A stretch of DNA of 43,322 bases, taken from NCBI GenBank assembly GCA_010027825.1, contig RGUK01000004.1, forward strand, positions 1 to 43,322, written 5' to 3'. Of this stretch, positions 1 to 7,350 are shown in pieces (positions within the stretch are counted from its first letter, which is position 1; every line of letters begins with the position of its first letter). The notes under the pieces were generated by a model. It saw nothing but the letters and a program-made list of their open reading frames with translations, ran no database searches and was not told the DNA's origin. The DNA comes from a bacterium. GTDB lineage: Bacteria; Dependentiae; Babeliae; Babeliales; RVW-14. A program made the translations under genes and the position numbers.

Positions 1-258
1 TATCTCGGGCGTTATGTAGTCAGTGCCCGCAAAATACGCTAATACTGCGACCGCAGCGTCGCGGTCATATATCGATTTAAAAACGCGCGGACCGTGCGGC
101 GTGTCCAGCCGATACTCTGCGATGTCGTGTAGCGTAACGACTTCGGGTACGGCTATTATTTCGCCGTGTTTACGCCGCAACTCGTTTAATTCATCGAGTG
201 CCGACAAGATCCGTTCGCGATCGTCGTCGAAACTGCTCTCGTCGGTATATGGCGTCAT
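1..258 (-). CDS. Hypothetical protein, cut by the left window edge
   Basis: An open minus-strand frame of 86 codons runs from an ATG at 258 to the window edge with no stop. The start overlaps the stop of the upstream gene as ATGA, the usual junction in this genome, which supports both genes. The N-terminus is acidic and probably helical (DDDRERILSALDELNELRRK), followed by a mixed segment. I do not recognise the family; the C-terminus is outside the window. Confidence 0.6.
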   Translation of the reverse strand, partial: MTPYTDESSFDDDRERILSALDELNELRRKHGEIIAVPEVVTLHDIAEYRLDTPHGPRVFKSIYDRDAAVAVLAYFAGTDYITPEI

Positions 259-563
259 CGATACGCCACAACCTCTGCGCGCGTTTCCACCCAGACATGC
301 GCGCCACAAGCAAGCGGAGCGTCAGGAGAGTAGACCACGCAAGACTTGCCGCGCACGTCTACGTTTTTTGCCGCGTACGTTTTGTTTCGCCATTTTATTG
401 TTAGCGGCGGAACACGTATGTTTTGCTTTTTATTGTCGCGAATAATGTGCTGGTTAACGTGAATACGTTTGATCGTACCAGCCGGCATTGTCATTTCATC
501 AGCGTCGCCCGGGAAACGCAGCGGAATACGGGGCTCAAGTAGGCAGACGTCTTCTGTCGCCAT
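255..563 (-). CDS. Hypothetical 102-residue protein
   Basis: This 102-residue minus-strand frame ends in an ATGA overlap with the next gene. The sequence has many beta-prone stretches (PPLTIKWRNKTYAAKNVDVRG) and no membrane segment or signal peptide. I see only a weak ribosome-binding site upstream of the ATG at 563. No family recognised; it lies in a run of small accessory phage genes on one strand. Confidence 0.6.
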   Translation of the reverse strand: MATEDVCLLEPRIPLRFPGDADEMTMPAGTIKRIHVNQHIIRDNKKQNIRVPPLTIKWRNKTYAAKNVDVRGKSCVVYSPDAPLACGAHVWVETRAEVVAYR

Positions 564-628
564 TGGTAAAGATATTTATCCGCGTCGGTGCGGTCGTCCG
601 TGACCGCCACCGCCCGCGGAAAACTTTA

Positions 629-1507
629 CTAAGACATCATGGAGCGCAGCTGCTTGTGCTCCGCCAAGATTTCTCCGGCGGTGTCGTAGCAACCGTCGCA
701 CGCCGCCAGAAACGCCGTGGCAGCCTTCAGCTGGTCCATCGGCAGCGTTGTCGAGCCGGTCGGGCCCTTCGCTACCGGGCGCTTCGGCGCAACCTTGGCG
801 GGTTCCGCCTTGGCGTGCTTCCTACGCGCCGCGTCGCGGCTACGTTCTTCTCCGGCCGCAACAGCAGTCGCCGGGCCGCGCTTTCCAGAAGCGACGCCCG
901 CCTTTTTCAACAGCTGGCTCACCTGAGCCGGGCTGACCGTTACACGCTTCTTGGCGAGCGCTGCCACGATATCAACACCGCGGAGCGAATCGCCAGACTC
1001 CTGCCGACGCTCGATCTCCTCGCGGATGTGATCGGCGCCGCTCTTCTTCTCGGCCATGTCCTTCACCTTCCTTTTTGTGGTCTTCGTCGCCTTTGGCGAT
1101 TCGACCGGGTCATCGTCTTCGTCGGCCTCCACAGCGGAGTCGACAGTATCGTCAGAAACCTCGTCGCCGTCTTCTGGCGCATATTCGGTTTCATCGTCGT
1201 CAGCATCCGCAATTTCGTCTTCGGGCAGTTTTGCTGCCGTCTCGCGGATGTCTTCATTACCTTCGTCTTCGTATTCGGTCTCTGCTTCAGCGTACGCAGC
1301 GTCGTCGTCGACCGAATCCTCTTCAAGCTCGGCGTCGACGTCCGCGTCGACCTCCTCGTCGTCATAATCTTCTGGCGTTGCGAACCGCATCCGTGTGGCT
1401 CCTTTCTCCTTCTTCTTCTCTTTCTCTGCAGGTGCCTTGCTGGTTGCGCCCGGCAGTGGTTTCCCCCACAGATTAGCCGGACTCACAAACTTTTCAGCCT
1501 TGGCCAT
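629..1507 (-). CDS. Acidic protein with HTH-like segment (planctomycete-like motif)
   Basis: The frame could extend to 1588, but a strong AGGAGAGG site sits just before the ATG at 1507 (MAKAEKFVSP), giving 292 residues. In order: a short basic Lys/Glu segment, a long Asp/Glu-rich low-complexity block (about residues 45-130), a basic linker (KATKTTKRKVKD), then an HTH-like segment around residues 150-205 (VDIVAALAKKRVTVSPAQVS, then QLLKKAGV), a basic spacer, and a C-terminal helical segment (LPMDQLKAATAFLAA). From memory, the last two resemble segments common in planctomycete proteins of unknown role. A DNA-associated role is inference. Confidence 0.75.
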   Translation of the reverse strand: MAKAEKFVSPANLWGKPLPGATSKAPAEKEKKKEKGATRMRFATPEDYDDEEVDADVDAELEEDSVDDDAAYAEAETEYEDEGNEDIRETAAKLPEDEIADADDDETEYAPEDGDEVSDDTVDSAVEADEDDDPVESPKATKTTKRKVKDMAEKKSGADHIREEIERRQESGDSLRGVDIVAALAKKRVTVSPAQVSQLLKKAGVASGKRGPATAVAAGEERSRDAARRKHAKAEPAKVAPKRPVAKGPTGSTTLPMDQLKAATAFLAACDGCYDTAGEILAEHKQLRSMMS

Positions 1508-1532
1508 AGCGTCCTCTCCTAAAGCGCCGCCA

Positions 1533-1548
1533 GTCGAAACACTTCGAC
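1533..1548. repeat. Short perfect inverted repeat upstream of the acidic HTH gene
   Basis: GTCGAA-ACAC-TTCGAC is a perfect 6-bp inverted repeat with a 4-base spacer. It lies 26 bases upstream of the start at 1507, in the 88-base gap after the gene ending at 1596. It could be an operator or a small hairpin in the leader; nothing in the sequence decides. Confidence 0.35.
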
Positions 1549-1595
1549 AATGTGTGCGGCTAAATGAAAAATACACGGCCGAAAACAAAAATCAA

Positions 1596-2015
1596 CTAGC
1601 GTGACTTTTTTCGGCGTCGCGGTTTCTTTTTAACCGCGAGTTTCGGCTGGGTTTTCGCGCCAATGTTGTATTTTGGCGGGACGACGCAATTCTGCTCGCG
1701 CAGTGTTCCGTCATTTAAGTGGGGCCACTTTTCAAGCGAGTGGATCGCGCCGATTAGATTCCACGTGGCGTGCCCGAGATGGTCTTCAGACCGATCTCCG
1801 CCCAAGAAGTTGTAGATGTGCGCAATGGCATGATTTAGTAGATCTGCCACCGGCATTCCATTTTCCCAGTTATAGGGACCAAACTTTTCTGCACCTTCGT
1901 TATAGGTTTGTGCCAATGCGCGAAGACCTATTGGCGATATCAAGTCGTAGCGCACCGCGTCGCAATCTGCACTGCGTACGGCGCCTGTGGTGTACTCGTG
2001 GCGTTCGTTGCTCAT
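1596..2015 (-). CDS. DUF5664 / dATP-dGTP diphosphohydrolase-like protein
   Basis: 139 residues. The core (TTGAVRSADCDAVRYDLISP, then ALAQTYNEGAEKFGPYNWEN and LLNHAIAHIYNFLGGDRSED) matches the phage family DUF5664, which I recall as related to MazG-like dATP/dGTP diphosphohydrolases; such enzymes cleave purine dNTPs. Visible likely metal or substrate residues include Glu40, Glu43 and His62, His66, His79, His82. The C-terminus is a basic tail (KKKPRRRKKSR). The start overlaps the preceding stop at 2012. Whether the phage makes a modified purine cannot be told: no purZ or polymerase is in the window. Confidence 0.75.
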   Translation of the reverse strand: MSNERHEYTTGAVRSADCDAVRYDLISPIGLRALAQTYNEGAEKFGPYNWENGMPVADLLNHAIAHIYNFLGGDRSEDHLGHATWNLIGAIHSLEKWPHLNDGTLREQNCVVPPKYNIGAKTQPKLAVKKKPRRRKKSR

Positions 2016-2323
2016 TCGAGAAAACTTTCTGGCCGAAAGGCGAAATAGAAACGCGGATCGTCGTTGAACGCAACTGTGCCTCGTACGCCGTCCACCTTGC
2101 GAATTACGTGCACATACGGCGGATCGAAGTGTGATACCTCGAACGTGTCGAGCAGTTGCGCACTATTCCAGACTTGTTCGCCGTATTGCGTTTGCAGTAC
2201 GGTGCGGATTTCATCTGGCCCGCGAAGGGCAATCTGGTCTTTGATAACATTGCGCAGCATTACGTGCCCAATGTCCAGCGGGATCTGCGCGGCAAGTTCT
2301 TTAGCTTTGGGTGGTGTCGGCAT
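2012..2323 (-). CDS. Hypothetical protein
   Basis: About 103 residues from the ATG at 2323 (MPTPPKAKELAAQIPLDIGH); a TTG at 2335 is an alternative start. It overlaps the upstream gene by 23 bases and the downstream DUF5664 gene by 4. The N-terminal half is helical (GHVMLRNVIKDQIALRGPDE), the C-terminal half looks like beta strands with aromatics (VSHFDPPYVHVIRKV). No family recognised. Confidence 0.6.
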   Translation of the reverse strand: MPTPPKAKELAAQIPLDIGHVMLRNVIKDQIALRGPDEIRTVLQTQYGEQVWNSAQLLDTFEVSHFDPPYVHVIRKVDGVRGTVAFNDDPRFYFAFRPESFLE

Positions 2324-2699
2324 TTGGTTGTACAAGCTTGTCCAGTTCTTCTTTCTGTTGTTTTATTTGCTCAGCGACATGCGCCGCGTACTGGTCAAGC
2401 ATCCGAAGCTGTCCGACAAGATCTTTGTGCACGTCGACACTGAATAGCGAGAGCCGCCGAAGCAGCATAAGCAAGCTGGCGGTGAACGGCGGCTCTTTGC
2501 TGCGCAGACTTAGAAGGCCGGGCGGCGCATTTTCTGGCTGCGAAGTCCACAAGGGCACAAGGGCAAGACCGTGTAATTCTGGCACGGCAGCCATGACTTC
2601 GTTGCAGAATTCTTCTCCGCGCCGCATAAACTCTACGTCGAACGGTAAACGGTCAGATTGAATTTCAGGTTGCTGTTCAGGTTGCTGCGGCGTATCCAT
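2301..2699 (-). CDS. Hypothetical protein with C-terminal coiled coil
   Basis: 132 residues. The N-terminus is Gln/Pro-rich (MDTPQQPEQQPEIQ). The C-terminal third is a strong coiled-coil candidate (LRMLDQYAAHVAEQIKQQKE). No enzymatic motif. The gene lies between a small membrane-protein gene and the hypothetical gene it overlaps. Confidence 0.65.
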   Translation of the reverse strand: MDTPQQPEQQPEIQSDRLPFDVEFMRRGEEFCNEVMAAVPELHGLALVPLWTSQPENAPPGLLSLRSKEPPFTASLLMLLRRLSLFSVDVHKDLVGQLRMLDQYAAHVAEQIKQQKEELDKLVQPNADTTQS

Positions 2700-2712
2700 T
2701 AAACATCCTTTG

Positions 2713-3060
2713 TTACTGCGCGTAGCGCGATTCTTTTGGGAGCATGCCGTCGATTACGTTACCGAGGCGTGTCGCGGCGAGACTGTACACCACTACGCGA
2801 ATGGCAGTCTCGACCATACCGCCAATTCCTGTTCCTGCCAATAGCAGCAAAAACAGGTAAAATGGCGCGTGATATGACTTGCAAAACGGGCAATTGATCA
2901 GCTCTAAAAGCTTTCCCTTTGCCGTATTGTAGGGTGTCACATCTTGGAGTGCTTGCGCGTATGCTCGCGCCGTTTCAAACAGCGACCCCTTATGCCACAC
3001 TTCGATGATTGCCCCGGCGGCAAGTGTGACCGCTAAAAAGTCTAGAGCAGTTATTGTCAT
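2713..3060 (-). CDS. Small membrane protein with CxxC (DUF1360-like)
   Basis: 115 residues with a hydrophobic N-terminal segment (residues about 5-20, LDFLAVTLAAGAIIEVW), a CPFC motif near residue 57, then hydrophobic segments (FYLFLLLLAGTGIGG and following). Cys-Pro-x-Cys followed by an aromatic and a membrane helix recalls the DUF1360 membrane family. It starts in an ATGA overlap with the small membrane protein upstream. A role in lysis or superinfection control is possible but not shown. Confidence 0.6.
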   Translation of the reverse strand: MTITALDFLAVTLAAGAIIEVWHKGSLFETARAYAQALQDVTPYNTAKGKLLELINCPFCKSYHAPFYLFLLLLAGTGIGGMVETAIRVVVYSLAATRLGNVIDGMLPKESRYAQ

Positions 3061-3239
3061 CGCCGTCTGCGCTTAGGTTGATTTGCAGTGTAGCCGTTCA
3101 TAAAACAAGCGCCGCTATAGATTGCGCCAGCGGCCATAAGCAAGCCGGCAATACCGACCTGCGACATTGAGCAAATACCGGCAAAAAGCATTAGAGCAAC
3201 GTAACCTGAAAAAGTTGCGTGGGAATCTGACTGCGACAT
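3057..3239 (-). CDS. Small membrane protein, 60 residues
   Basis: Two hydrophobic stretches (YVALMLFAGICSMSQVGIAG and LLMAAGAIYSGACFM) end in a positively charged tail (KRRRR). This resembles a small holin-like or membrane-anchored phage protein, but no family is recognised. The ATG immediately follows the TAA of the upstream gene, and the stop overlaps the next gene. Confidence 0.6.
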   Translation of the reverse strand: MSQSDSHATFSGYVALMLFAGICSMSQVGIAGLLMAAGAIYSGACFMNGYTANQPKRRRR

Positions 3240-3464
3240 TTATGGTGCCTGACTGTCGCCGTGCGGCCACACCTGTGTACGAGTTGTGTCCGGCGCGGCA
3301 GAATTGAATTGATAGTAGGGTAGCGGCAACGGCGCCTCAAGTTTAAGATGGTTCACGGCATTATCCGGGAAGTAAACCTGCGGGCCGGGCCCGCGCCGGG
3401 TTCCTTCAATGTAACGCTGTTTGCGTTCTTGATACAGTTTTGCAGAGCGTCCGACGTTAGCCAT
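3240..3464 (-). CDS. Hypothetical protein, 74 residues
   Basis: The frame opens at 3494, but the ATG at 3464 (MANVGRSAKLYQERKQRYIE) is preceded by a clear GGAGGTTAT site and is preferred. The N-terminus is basic and helical, the rest Pro-rich. No signal peptide, no recognised family. Confidence 0.65.
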   Translation of the reverse strand: MANVGRSAKLYQERKQRYIEGTRRGPGPQVYFPDNAVNHLKLEAPLPLPYYQFNSAAPDTTRTQVWPHGDSQAP

Positions 3465-3521
3465 ATAACCTCCAATAGTACGCGCTTGGGTCACCGTTTA
3501 GTATACCCAAGCGCGCACCGA

Positions 3522-3686
3522 TCACTTGCGAGTTGTTTCTTTGACCGCCGCCGCAGCAACTTGACACATGTAACCAAGCACATTTGCCAGTCCCGCGAGG
3601 CCGTAAACGAAAACATGCCCCGTATATTTGAGGCTGTCTTCGACCCATTGAAACTCTGACTCGCTACCGCTGTTATTGTGGTTCAT
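3522..3686 (-). CDS. Small protein with one hydrophobic helix, 54 residues
   Basis: A 54-residue frame starts at ATG 3686 and ends with TGA at 3522. It begins with a polar, acidic segment (MNHNNSGSESEFQWVEDSLK), then a hydrophobic stretch (GHVFVYGLAGLANVLGYMCQ) and a short Lys/Arg tail. It fills the gap between the terminase and the downstream gene on the same strand as its neighbours. Its ATG shares two bases with the ATG of the divergent terminase in a CATG at 3684-3687. The ribosome-binding site is weak. Confidence 0.5.
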   Translation of the reverse strand: MNHNNSGSESEFQWVEDSLKYTGHVFVYGLAGLANVLGYMCQVAAAAVKETTRK

Positions 3687-5448
3687 GGATAAACCTGATC
3701 AAACAATTATTGAAGCAATTGACATGCCTTCCACGGGCGTGCAAGCACTTCTACAAGAATTAATCTCTATCGACGTGACGGATGTGCAGTCTGTTCACGC
3801 GCGCGCTGCAGTTTTGCAGCAGCTCGCGGGGCAGCACGCGTTTCCATCACTCGAACCTATTTTGCCGTTGGTTCTGAATCTAAATGGACGCCCGTACAGT
3901 ATTCAGAACCATATGCCTTTTTCCCCACTTTTTCGGCTGCTGACGCCGAAAAATCAGGTGTGGTGTACGGGACGTCAGGTATCAAAATCGACCAGCCTAG
4001 CAGCGCACGGAGTTGTTGTTGCCAACTCTATCCCGTTTTTCAAAACGTTATTCATTACACCGCTATACGAACAGATACGGCGGTTTTCAAATAATTACGT
4101 TCGTCCGTTTATCGATCAGTCCCCTGTGAAGTCGCAATGGAGCGGCACGACTACCGAGAATTCAGTTCTGCAAAGATCTTTTAAGAACAACTCAATGATG
4201 TTGTTCAGCTTTGCGCTTTTGGATGCGGATCGTGTGCGTGGTGTTTCTGCAGACCGCGTGTGTATTGACGAAGTTCAGGATATGGATCCCGATCACGTGC
4301 CAATCATTCAAGAAACGATGTCTTACTCCAGATGGGCGACTAGTTATTACACAGGAACTCCGAAGACCCTTGATAACTTAATTTACGGATTGTATAAACG
4401 ATCATCACAGGCCGAATGGTTTATACCTTGTCACTCTTGCAAGCATTGGAGCATTCCAGCGCTTGAGTATGACTTAGATAAAATGATCGGCCCATACAGC
4501 GTTCATATCAGCGAGAAGTATCCCGGCACCGTCTGCGCTAAATGTCAGAAACCGATCAGCCCAAGGCATGGTCGGTGGGTGCATAGATATCCCGAACGCC
4601 GCTGGCAATTTGCCGGGTATCACGTACCACAGATGATACTGCCGCTTCATTTCTCTGACCCTGAAAAGTGGTCAACTCTATTGTTGAAGAGAGAGGGTTT
4701 TGGGAATATGACCCAAGCCCAGTTCTACAACGAAGTAATGGGAGAAAGCGTCGATACCGGTCAGAAGCTCATCAGCGAAACTGATTTGAAGGCTGCGTGC
4801 GTGCTAGACTGGGAAAACAAGAAAGAACCAGACCCTAAATGCTTTACAAATCTCTCGCAATACAAACATCGCATTCTCGCGATCGACTGGGGCGGCGGCG
4901 GAGAAGCAGGTATTAGTTTCACCGTGCTTGCTGTGCTGGGGTTCCGCCCGGATGGGACTATCGACACGCTGTGGGCCAAGCGCCTGCTTATCGGCGGCGA
5001 TCATTTGGCCGAAGCTGTTGAATGTATGCGCTGGTCTAACTTGTTTAATTGCGATTTTGTCGCTCACGATTACACCGGTGCCGGCACGGTCCGCGAAACA
5101 GTCATGGTGCAGGCAGGGTTTAACCTAGAGCGAGTCATGGCCATGCGGCTTGTTCGTTCCGCATCCCAAGATTTGATGGTCTTCAAACCACCTACAGAAA
5201 TCAATCATCGAGCGCACTATAGCCTCGACAAAACGCGGTCGTTGCTGTACACGTGTCAGGCGATCAAACTGAAGCAAGTCCGTTTCTTCCAGTATGACTG
5301 GTCGTCGCAGGACTCGCCGGGCTTGGTGTCGGACTTTCTTGCGTTGGTTGAAAATAAAGCCGAGTCTAGACTAGGCGGCGATATTTATACCATTACAAGG
5401 AACACGTTGTTGACTGACGACTTCGCGCAAGCTGTTAACCTAGCGTGA
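3685..5448 (+). CDS. terL: Terminase large subunit
   Basis: 587-residue DNA-packaging ATPase/nuclease of the phage large terminase family. Seen in order: Walker A-like GRQVSKST (Lys101), the same pattern as the SRQxGKTT type; Walker B VCIDEVQDM (Asp195, Glu196); coupling motif YYTGTPKT (221-228); a zinc-binding pair CHSC (249-252) and CAKC (284-287); then the RNase H-like nuclease with LAIDWGGGGEAG (Asp401), a second acidic strand VAHDYTGAG and a C-terminal Asp region. The start is ATG 3685; an upstream TTG at 3676 would add three residues. No clear ribosome-binding site precedes it. It is on the strand opposite to both flanking gene blocks. Confidence 0.95.
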   Translation: MDKPDQTIIEAIDMPSTGVQALLQELISIDVTDVQSVHARAAVLQQLAGQHAFPSLEPILPLVLNLNGRPYSIQNHMPFSPLFRLLTPKNQVWCTGRQVSKSTSLAAHGVVVANSIPFFKTLFITPLYEQIRRFSNNYVRPFIDQSPVKSQWSGTTTENSVLQRSFKNNSMMLFSFALLDADRVRGVSADRVCIDEVQDMDPDHVPIIQETMSYSRWATSYYTGTPKTLDNLIYGLYKRSSQAEWFIPCHSCKHWSIPALEYDLDKMIGPYSVHISEKYPGTVCAKCQKPISPRHGRWVHRYPERRWQFAGYHVPQMILPLHFSDPEKWSTLLLKREGFGNMTQAQFYNEVMGESVDTGQKLISETDLKAACVLDWENKKEPDPKCFTNLSQYKHRILAIDWGGGGEAGISFTVLAVLGFRPDGTIDTLWAKRLLIGGDHLAEAVECMRWSNLFNCDFVAHDYTGAGTVRETVMVQAGFNLERVMAMRLVRSASQDLMVFKPPTEINHRAHYSLDKTRSLLYTCQAIKLKQVRFFQYDWSSQDSPGLVSDFLALVENKAESRLGGDIYTITRNTLLTDDFAQAVNLA

Positions 5449-5582
5449 ATAACGCGTGGCCCAATTTCGCGGAGATCGCTGGCGTAGCGCGGTTAAGCGA
5501 GCGTACTGTCAAGGCAGAGACGCCCGTAGATGACGACTGGGCGGATGACCCCATCGGACGAAACTATTTCGGCGGATACTAG
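5445..5582 (+). CDS. Small protein following the terminase
   Basis: A 45-residue frame starts at a GTG overlapping the terminase stop (GTGA at 5445-5448), the same coupling seen elsewhere here. It contains a short HTH-like segment (FAEIAGVARLSERTVKAETP) and an acidic stretch with a Gly/Tyr end. It stops at TAG 5580-5582 in a CTAG that is also the stop of the convergent minus-strand gene. A small terminase accessory role is inference from position. Confidence 0.5.
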   Translation: MNNAWPNFAEIAGVARLSERTVKAETPVDDDWADDPIGRNYFGGY

Positions 5583-5914
5583 AAAATCCGCCAGCAATAG
5601 TCTTCGATAAATTTTTTCATCGGACGGTGGTCACGAATCTTTGCGTTCTCGATAACGTCGATTACTTCGCGCGCCGCGTCAGCCAGCGCCGCCGCAGCTT
5701 CCGTACAATCCATAGACGAGTCGTATAGGTCCCAACCGGCGCCCGACCGGGGTATTGCCGGTTCTTTGCCTTCAAACGCGTCAGCAATCAGTCGCTGAAA
5801 CACGCCGTCCGGTTCAGTGTCGAGCGCGCCGAACTGCCGGTACTTTGTCTGAGTGTGCTCAAATCGCCGAATCGCTTCTTGAAGTTTCTCCACCGTCAGC
5901 GTCATTGGAGTCAT
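5579..5914 (-). CDS. Hypothetical helical protein
   Basis: About 111 residues from ATG 5914 (MTPMTLTVEKLQEAIRRFEH); the start is uncertain because the frame continues to a TTG at 5929 and no well-spaced ribosome-binding site is visible. It overlaps the upstream gene by 56 bases. Mostly helical, with an Ala-rich segment (DCTEAAAALADAAREVIDVI). The stop is shared as CTAG with the plus-strand gene ending at 5582. Confidence 0.6.
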   Translation of the reverse strand: MTPMTLTVEKLQEAIRRFEHTQTKYRQFGALDTEPDGVFQRLIADAFEGKEPAIPRSGAGWDLYDSSMDCTEAAAALADAAREVIDVIENAKIRDHRPMKKFIEDYCWRIF

Positions 5915-6347
5915 TAATAGAGTTGACAAGCTCCATTCCCTTTTCGGTTATTGAGAAGTTGAAATCGTTTTTCTCGCAGTCGTACTCGGCGTCGAGAAAA
6001 CCGCGCTGCACACCGACGCGCATGACGTTCGATATGACGCGCGCACCAAGCGCACGAAATAGTCGAAGCATTTTTGTCTTGTACTCTTCGAACGAGTTGG
6101 CGCCGATACCGTACGCGCCGTCGGCTTGCACGTCCGACAGCTCGCGCACGATTTGTTCGACTTCCCAGACTTCCAAAAACTGTCGCTGGTACTCAAGCGA
6201 ACATTCACTTTCGGTCGGCTCTTCGTTCTGCAGCTTGGCTATAAAACCGGCGAACATGATTAAAACGTGATCGCGCAGATCTTCGATCGACCCGCAAATA
6301 CGCCGCGCGGGTTGTTCTTCGTTTTCGTCTTCGTAGTCTTCGAACAT
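5859..6347 (-). CDS. Hypothetical acidic protein, 162 residues
   Basis: The frame opens at 6416, but ATG 6347 (MFEDYEDENEEQPARR) has a GAGGTAGTC site just upstream and follows the previous stop by 7 bases. An acidic N-terminus is followed by predicted helices (IEDLRDHVLIMFAGFIAKLQ), then a winged-helix-like end (RVISNVMRVGVQRGFLDAEY and FSITEKGMELV). The ITEKG segment resembles the wing of small phage HTH proteins, a weak resemblance. Confidence 0.6.
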   Translation of the reverse strand: MFEDYEDENEEQPARRICGSIEDLRDHVLIMFAGFIAKLQNEEPTESECSLEYQRQFLEVWEVEQIVRELSDVQADGAYGIGANSFEEYKTKMLRLFRALGARVISNVMRVGVQRGFLDAEYDCEKNDFNFSITEKGMELVNSINDSNDADGGETSRSDSAI

Positions 6348-6354
6348 GACTACC

Positions 6355-6669
6355 TCAAGCCGTCTCTGCGGCCAGACGAGCGGTAGCGAGCGCGGCGTCG
6401 TAATTGCCGCGCGCAATCATACGCGCGTGAGCAGCGTCGCGGCACTGCCCTAGATAATCGGAGTAGTCGGAATCAGTGTTGACGAGCGCTTCCGCCGAGC
6501 TGAAGCTGTGCGGCTTGCCCGTGAGCGGATTGTCGCCGCTCTTCATGATTCGCTCGACCGCCGCCATCTTGACGGAAATCCTGTTGTCCTCAAGCTCCGA
6601 CTCGCGGCGCACAGCGTCAGCGAGGGCCGCCGCTGCGGCGATAATGTTATCAGCAAAGTTCTTAGCCAT
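6355..6669 (-). CDS. Hypothetical Ala-rich helical protein
   Basis: 104 residues, starting MAKNFADNIIAAAAALADAV after an AAGGAATT site. The middle carries NPLTGKPHSFSSAEALVNTD and the C-terminus is helical and Ala-rich. The GKPHSxSxAE pattern occurs in small phage proteins of unknown role that I remember only vaguely. Predicted cytoplasmic; no cysteine or catalytic motif. Confidence 0.65.
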   Translation of the reverse strand: MAKNFADNIIAAAAALADAVRRESELEDNRISVKMAAVERIMKSGDNPLTGKPHSFSSAEALVNTDSDYSDYLGQCRDAAHARMIARGNYDAALATARLAAETA

Positions 6670-6685
6670 GATAATTCCTTACGTG

Positions 6686-7108
6686 TTAAAGAGTATGCCT
6701 TCTACGAAAACCGTGATCTAATTCCATTTGCCGCGCATCAACTGGCTCGGCGTCTGGGTGTTTTTCTTTGACGTGCATGCTCAGCGCTACCGCTGAACGA
6801 AATTTTGTTTTGCACGTGTCGCAGCTAAACGGCTTTTCACCAAGATTAGCTGCGGCTACTTTTTCTGCTTTTTTGTACGAGCAACCTGTGCGGCGTTTGT
6901 AGCTTTCTTCAATTTCCATTAACCCGCCACCGCAAGCGTTGCATCGCGGCGCCGCGGCGCGCTGCGTTTCAAGAAATCCAACATAGTTGAGCTTGTTGCA
7001 CGAGATGCAGCGCATGCTGATTAGATTGTGCCCCGTGAGAAGCACGCTGCGCTTGCCGTCGCCGGCCGCGCTTTTTCCACCGAAATCGTTTATTCGTTTT
7101 CGGGCCAT
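6686..7108 (-). CDS. Zinc-finger protein with C2H2 finger and zinc ribbon
   Basis: 140 residues. The N-terminal half has a four-cysteine ribbon (Cys34-x2-Cys37, Cys56-x2-Cys59), the C-terminal half a canonical C2H2 finger (Cys96-x2-Cys99, His112-x4-His117; core FSCDTCKTKFRSAVALSMHV). The finger follows GEKPF, matching the inter-finger linker of eukaryotic arrays. Likely a nucleic-acid-binding protein; target unknown. Its start overlaps the end of the next small Cys protein upstream by 19 bases. Confidence 0.75.
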   Translation of the reverse strand: MARKRINDFGGKSAAGDGKRSVLLTGHNLISMRCISCNKLNYVGFLETQRAAAPRCNACGGGLMEIEESYKRRTGCSYKKAEKVAAANLGEKPFSCDTCKTKFRSAVALSMHVKEKHPDAEPVDARQMELDHGFRRRHTL

Positions 7109-7347
7109 TGTTGGCGTTCTTGCCTCGTAGGAATCCTTTTAGGGTACTTCTCGGGATGACAGACCTGACAGCGCGCGCGAGTGCATCCGCCGCAGCGCAA
7201 AGCTTTACGATAGTGGCCGTCATCAATAACGTGCGCCGGTTTGCCGTCTTGCAGGCTTTGCCGCCACGCATCCATACCGGCGTTAATCTGTTTACGCTGT
7301 TTGATTCGGCGTTCGATGATATGTTTTTCAGCGTGGTAACGTTTCAT
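7090..7347 (-). CDS. Small basic protein with CxxC pairs
   Basis: 85 residues, very basic, with a zinc-binding-looking cluster in the C-terminal half (LRCGGCTRARCQVCHPEKYP): two Cys-x2-Cys pairs four residues apart. The N-terminus is a Lys/Arg/His-rich helix (MKRYHAEKHIIERRIKQRKQ). It probably binds zinc and perhaps nucleic acid. It sits between the zinc-finger gene and the GNAT gene. Confidence 0.65.
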   Translation of the reverse strand: MKRYHAEKHIIERRIKQRKQINAGMDAWRQSLQDGKPAHVIDDGHYRKALRCGGCTRARCQVCHPEKYPKRIPTRQERQQWPENE

Positions 7348-7350
7348 GTT

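Noticed and set aside
488..1522. 344-codon open frame on the plus strand
   Set aside because: It is antisense to the well-supported gene at 629-1507, lacks a ribosome-binding site and has skewed Arg/Val-rich composition typical of a shadow frame.
3457..3648. 63-codon minus-strand frame between the terminase and the 74-residue gene
   Set aside because: The better candidate in this gap is the 54-residue frame at 3522-3686 with a hydrophobic helix and an ATG at the shared CATG.
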